From: Archangiaceae bacterium
Lineage (GTDB): Bacteria > Myxococcota > Myxococcia > Myxococcales > Myxococcaceae
Direction of reading: 5' to 3'
Assembly (NCBI GenBank): GCA_023248915.1
Contig: JAHFDQ010000341.1
Coordinates: 1 to 6,900, forward strand
Length of the DNA stretch: 6,900 bases
Positions 5,001-6,900 of the stretch are shown piece by piece (position 1 is the stretch's first letter; every line of letters begins with the position of its first letter). The notes beneath the pieces were generated by a model, which was not told the DNA's origin, did not search any database, and saw only the letters and a program-made list of their open reading frames with translations. Both the position numbers and the translations under genes were made by a program.

Positions 5001-6900
5001 GTCTCCTTGGCTTCTGCGTCGACGGGCGCTGCTGCGGCACCGCCTGCGGAGGGAACGACCTGACCGACTGCCAGGCGTGCAGCGTCGGCGCCGGGGCGAG
5101 TAGGGACGGGTACTGCTCGGTGCGCGGGGCGACAGCCGCCTGCCGTCCGTCCGTGGGTCCGTGCGACCTGCCGGAAATCTGCGACGGGCGAGCCACGGCT
5201 TGCCCGAGCGATGCGGTGCAGCCGTCCGGCACCGTCTGCCGTTGGTTCGCCGGGGCCTGCGACCAAGCCGAGACGTGCAGCGGTTCGAGCGCGACCTGCC
5301 CTGCTGACACCTTCCTTCCGAACACGGTCACCTGCCGTCCCGCGAGCGGGGTCTGCGACGTCGCGGAAGACTGCAGCGGCACCGCGGCGCAATGTCCCAA
5401 CGACGCGTTTGCGACGACGGGCGTCTGCCGGGTCGCCAATGGTGCGTGCGACGTCGCCGAGTCGTGCAACGGGACCGGCCCCAACTGCCCGCAAGATTCC
5501 TTCGAGGTGGGAACGCTCTGTCGCGCGGCTGCGGCGGTCTGCGACCTCCCCGAGTTCTGCAACGGCGCCGGGCCGGGCTGCCCGGCGGAGACGTACTTGC
5601 CCGCAGGCTGGACTTGCCGCCCGTCCACGAGCGGGTGCGACCCCGCGGAGGTCTGCAGCGGCGGTTCGGAAGTATGCCCCAACGACCTGAACTCCTGCGT
5701 CGATGCGGGACTTCCAGACGCCGGGTCTGACGCCGGTGGCAGCGGGTCAGACGCCGGCAAGAGCGACGCCGGTAACGGCGACGCGGGCGATTCCCCACCG
5801 GACGACGCGGGCATCTCCGACGCCTCGGTCCCACCAAAGATCGGCTGTCCATTGGACGTCCTTGCCGAGGCGACGAGCAGCGCCGGAGCGACCCTCAGCT
5901 ACCCCCCGGCCATCGTGGAGGACGCGGGGACGGCAACGCCGACCGTCACCTACTCGCAAGACGCGGGGACCGTCTTCTCTCTTGGAATCACGGTGGTGAC
6001 AGCCACCGCGGAAGACGCCGCCAGCAACAGCTCATCGTGCACGTTCAAGGTGGCCGTGCTGGACACGACGCCTCCTTCCCTGACGTGTCCCGCGAACGTC
6101 CTCGCCGAGGCGACCTCGACTGGGGGCGCCGTGGCGACGTACCCGAACGCGACCGCGACCGACCTCGTCACGCCCTCGCCGACCGTCACCTACTCGGTGC
6201 CGTCGGGCACCCCCTTTGCGATGGGTGAGACGAGCGTCATCGTGACCGCGAAAGACGCGGCCGACAACACGTCCACTTGCGCCTTCAGGGTTACCGTGCG
6301 GGACAGCCTGGCACCCACGCTGTCGTGCCCGGCGTCCATGGTGGTCGAGGCGACGAGCGGTTCGGGGGCGACGGTGACCTACCCGAACGCCACCGTGGCC
6401 GACACGATTGGCGCGACCACGACGTACTCGAAGGCTTCGGGCACGGGCTTCCCGCTGGGAAGCACCACCGTCAACGTCGTCTCGTCCGACGTGGCAGGCA
6501 ACACCGCGAGCTGCAGCTTCACGGTGCTGGTGCGCGACTCGACGGCGCCGACGCTCACCTGTCCCGCGAACGTGTCGGAAGTCGCGACGTCAATGGCGGG
6601 CGCGGACGCGACGTACCCGGCAGCGACGGCGACCGATGCGGTGTCGACGCCGACGGTCTCGTACACGAAGGCTTCGGGCAGCAGCTTCCCGGTCGGGACC
6701 TCGATCGTGTGGGCCTCCGCGACGGATGGCGCGGGAAACTTCGCGACCTGCAGCTTCACGGTGTCCGTCGCCGAGAGCCTCGCTGATGGAGGGACGGAAC
6801 CCGACGCGGGTATCGACGCCGGCGGGACCGGAGCCGACGCGGGTATCGACGATGGCGGAACAGGCGCCGACGCGGGCGTCGACGATGGCGGAACGAGCGC
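2075..6900 (+). CDS. Giant modular surface protein: blade repeats, disintegrin-like repeats and HYR repeats (3' end beyond right edge)
   Basis: From ATG 2075, with AAGGAGG 5 nt upstream, the frame is open for 1608 codons to the window edge. Residues 1-19 (GAVLGGLLFAVSC) look like a lipoprotein signal peptide with Cys19, though Ala rather than Leu/Val/Ile at -3 makes the lipobox imperfect. Residues about 45-245 form a beta-rich module ending YPAVLDPTIGPE (234-245), which I recall at the head of many myxobacterial repeat proteins. Then follow 14 'DGTNYLVVW'-type blades (260-960), a Cys-rich lead-in and six disintegrin-like repeats (970-1208), an Asp/Ala/Gly linker (1209-1254), four HYR repeats (about 1252-1568) and an Asp/Ala/Gly tail. 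Cys is almost absent before 970 (only 19, 469 and 487) and dense from 970 to 1208, consistent with an exported, disulfide-bonded stalk. No protease or other catalytic motif is visible; HYR and disintegrin-like modules point to adhesion or binding. The C-terminus, possibly with a further anchor, is outside the window. Confidence 0.93.
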   Translation, partial: MSSGFRGAVLGGLLFAVSCGRTGEHGSPPAAARSGSATTRPAISAPIDVGTVIQHVRFAFRADGDTFFGGRGAYASKVIGDTLSVTPVQARGSGAASPLTLRTVSIGRGASRANSADVRALPLDDGSLTVARGEASEQIKNTPRGVEVSWTFAHEPKGSGDVTVRVRVSGEAFKSSTSGGLHFVDSAARIGVRYGHATWVDARGTRTEVAAEYAREAREIRLTVPAAVVAASAYPAVLDPTIGPETFPDGLVTISDPDAASLPSVASNGSSYLVAWLDSASGSVHSTLLDLTGALLSVGDALKEGMAQNPNGGTAVASDGADYLVAWSEAVATGVQARRVSSTGTPLGGGDFSIVASGAFHPKIAFDGTNFLVVWEDARGGASHDVYGQFVDKTGALVGSNFLVSISLAGPPPVRLAGAVLGSPSVAFDGVNYLVVWQLTSGNIYGQLVAPTGAYVGTSSPVVTSPPSCSGPSVAYNATDAEYLVACQAGVIYAQRVTTGGAPNGASVQVSSTNATSAPAVTSNGTGSLVVWQSNAVKRPIQGARFLGGALLDPGGFEISPKGGTTPGAVSVASSGSGYFSAWGDYYSASYSQIRGARVTSAKVVQDVPSLLVSATFGLPSRYYTAIAFDGTNYLLVWTDDRPGGNAQDIYAARVTPGGTVLEPAGLPVATALGQDIRPAVAFNGTNYLVAWYFFQNPGSVVHARLVSTSGNVVGTELSLGAGADPAVASDGKDFVVVAFDQFAGTRVWRVSAAGAADATPTLLSPTAGWGPAIDYDTRGFYVIVYGVNYGQPTQGVRATRFDATLGTVDGVPIDLGPAYQNRLSIAFDGTNHLVVWEGSSSPNSEVRGRLVHSTVLGLQMLGALPYTVLANFPGYPYDGPTVAFDGSAYFIAWGNGNDLVQTTRTSTALTLDQLTILDATPYDIASYSVEPGFATDGKGGVALTYSNFGGLTNIAAVRIIADDLVGGTCSDPSDCLLGFCVDGRCCGTACGGNDLTDCQACSVGAGASRDGYCSVRGATAACRPSVGPCDLPEICDGRATACPSDAVQPSGTVCRWFAGACDQAETCSGSSATCPADTFLPNTVTCRPASGVCDVAEDCSGTAAQCPNDAFATTGVCRVANGACDVAESCNGTGPNCPQDSFEVGTLCRAAAAVCDLPEFCNGAGPGCPAETYLPAGWTCRPSTSGCDPAEVCSGGSEVCPNDLNSCVDAGLPDAGSDAGGSGSDAGKSDAGNGDAGDSPPDDAGISDASVPPKIGCPLDVLAEATSSAGATLSYPPAIVEDAGTATPTVTYSQDAGTVFSLGITVVTATAEDAASNSSSCTFKVAVLDTTPPSLTCPANVLAEATSTGGAVATYPNATATDLVTPSPTVTYSVPSGTPFAMGETSVIVTAKDAADNTSTCAFRVTVRDSLAPTLSCPASMVVEATSGSGATVTYPNATVADTIGATTTYSKASGTGFPLGSTTVNVVSSDVAGNTASCSFTVLVRDSTAPTLTCPANVSEVATSMAGADATYPAATATDAVSTPTVSYTKASGSSFPVGTSIVWASATDGAGNFATCSFTVSVAESLADGGTEPDAGIDAGGTGADAGIDDGGTGADAGVDDGGTS
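2867..4918 (+). repeat. Fourteen propeller-blade-like protein repeats
   Basis: The recurring motif is Val-Ala-(Phe/Ser)-(Asp/Asn)-Gly-Thr-Asn-Tyr-Leu-Val-x-Trp, then a variable loop, Arg-Val and Gly. The aromatic of each 'YLVxW' core falls at residues 272, 323, 371, 433, 483, 529, 579, 634, 688, 735, 782, 833, 890 and 946; in repeat 6 (529) it is Leu, in 'SLVVW'. Spacing is 46-62 residues, averaging about 52, which is blade-sized. Repeats 3, 4, 8, 9 and 12 are the cleanest; 10, 11 and 14 have lost the Trp but keep the register. Myxobacterial proteins with this repeat are usually expected to fold as beta-propellers. Fourteen would suit two seven-bladed propellers, but the fold and blade grouping are inferred. 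Confidence 0.78.
4982..5140 (+). other. Cys-rich lead-in module
   Basis: Residues 970-1022 begin 'CSDPSDCLLGFCVDGRCC', then 'GTACGG', 'DCQACSVG' and 'GYCSV'. The Gly-x-Cys-x-x-Gly-x-Cys-Cys pattern followed by Cys-x-x-Cys is a recurrent module of myxobacterial secreted proteins. It also resembles the Gly-x-Cys-Cys segment that precedes the binding loop in eukaryotic disintegrins. It joins the blade region to the disintegrin-like array and is probably disulfide-bonded outside the cytoplasm. No ligand can be named. Confidence 0.7.
5141..5698 (+). repeat. Six tandem disintegrin-like Cys repeats (31-32 residues each)
   Basis: Units start at residues 1023, 1055, 1087, 1118, 1149 and 1181 (positions 5141, 5237, 5333, 5426, 5519 and 5615). 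The pattern is Cys-Arg-x5-Cys-Asp-x2-Glu-x-Cys-x-Gly-x4-Cys-Pro-x-(Asp/Glu), then 5-9 residues to the next Cys-Arg; the last unit closes at Cys1208. Unit 5 reads 'CDLPEFCNGAGPGCP', very close to ADAM and snake-venom disintegrins (Cys-Asp-Leu-Pro-Glu-Phe-Cys-x-Gly...Cys-Pro). The six residues between the first two Cys equal the length of the integrin-binding loop there. The acidic residue or Arg-Gly-Asp of integrin-binding disintegrins is absent: the loops are RPSVGP, RWFAGA, RPASGV, RVANGA, RAAAAV and RPSTSG. Four Cys per unit suggest internal disulfides. The repeat and likeness are seen; a binding role is inferred. Confidence 0.85.
5699..5836 (+). repeat. Asp/Ala/Gly low-complexity linker
   Basis: Residues 1209-1254 are almost only Asp, Ala, Gly, Ser and Pro, with Asp-Ala-Gly repeated about seven times (as in LPDAGSDAGGSGSDAG) and encoded by recurring gacgccggt/gacgcgggc units. 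It is an acidic, flexible spacer between the Cys-rich array and the HYR repeats, a composition common in myxobacterial surface proteins. The codon repetition makes it prone to length change by slippage. Confidence 0.8.
5828..6778 (+). repeat. Four HYR (hyalin-repeat) domains
   Basis: Each unit opens with Cys-Pro (residues 1258, 1338, 1418 and 1496), continues 'EATS..GA..TYP.A...D' and 'PTVTYS..SG..F.(L/M/V)G', and ends Asp-x-Ala-x-Asn-x3-Cys-x-Phe-x-Val-x-Val. Units 1-3 then run into an Asp-x3-Pro link to the next one. Spacing is 80, 80 and 78 residues, the usual HYR size. HYR is an immunoglobulin-like fold linked to extracellular adhesion. The two Cys per unit may pair. At DNA level the units form direct repeats about 240 bp apart; an 18-nt stretch is identical at 5941-5958 and 6181-6198. 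Confidence 0.9.
6803..6900 (+). repeat. 33-bp tandem repeats coding an Asp/Ala/Gly tail (continues past the edge)
   Basis: Three successive 33-bp units start at 6803, 6836 and 6869, each coding an 11-residue Asp-Ala-Gly-(Ile/Val)-Asp-(Ala/Asp)-Gly-Gly-Thr block. The differences are mostly single bases, several of them synonymous, and the third unit is cut by the window end. The tail follows the last HYR unit and is probably an extended spacer towards a C-terminal element that is not visible. The total copy number cannot be known from here. Confidence 0.82.

Noticed and set aside
4490..5494. 334-codon minus-strand open frame
   Set aside because: Antisense shadow of the last blades and Cys-rich repeats; its apparent periodicity comes from the sense repeats.
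5141..5698. CRISPR array
   Set aside because: The 93-96-bp periodicity is protein repeats in one open frame; there are no short identical direct repeats with unique spacers.
4909..5814. 301-codon minus-strand frame with Ser/Pro/Gln periodicity
   Set aside because: The periodic 'LGH/PLQxSATSQ' pattern is the antisense image of the 93-96-bp disintegrin-like repeats. No signal peptide or credible start was seen.

Overview
The window is high-GC DNA with strong G/C preference at third codon positions. It most likely comes from a myxobacterium (Myxococcota). The basis is protein style, not a database hit: runs of Asp-Ala-Gly linkers, 'DGTNYLVVW' blade repeats, a Cys-rich module, HYR repeats, an AgmC-like N-terminus and a MYXO-CTERM-like C-terminal anchor, a combination typical of secreted myxobacterial proteins. 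Every gene seen encodes an exported or surface protein. No RNA gene, insertion sequence, CRISPR array or metabolic gene was found.

Layout. (1) Positions 1-1225, minus strand: the first 408 residues of a secreted right-handed parallel beta-helix (pectate-lyase-like) protein whose C-terminus lies beyond the left edge. (2) Positions 1303-1955, minus strand, 77 nt upstream of it: a short AgmC-like exported protein. Its N-terminal half and its MYXO-CTERM-like C-terminus lie in two different frames, so it looks frameshifted or is a deletion remnant. (3) Positions 1956-2074: a 119-nt divergent intergenic region. It ends in a perfect 8-bp hairpin that buries the whole Shine-Dalgarno sequence of gene 4. 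(4) Positions 2075 to beyond 6900, plus strand: one very large open reading frame with more than 1608 codons visible and no stop. It occupies about 70% of the window.

The large protein is modular. It has a lipoprotein-like signal peptide, an N-terminal beta-rich module ending in a 'YPAVLDPTIGPE' motif (about residues 45-245) and 14 propeller-blade-like repeats (about 260-960). Next come a Cys-rich lead-in (970-1022) and six tandem 31-32-residue repeats that closely resemble the C-terminal half of ADAM/snake-venom disintegrin domains (1023-1208). These are followed by an Asp/Ala/Gly linker (1209-1254), four HYR repeats (about 1252-1568) and a second Asp/Ala/Gly tail made of 33-bp tandem repeats that runs off the right edge. 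It reads as a surface adhesin or scaffold.

How the genes work together is inference. The set is consistent with a cell-surface locus for adhesion, matrix or polysaccharide interaction, with two genes on the minus strand possibly co-transcribed and the giant protein expressed divergently. The points most worth checking are the hairpin over the ribosome-binding site, the disintegrin-like repeat array, and the frame break in the AgmC-like gene.
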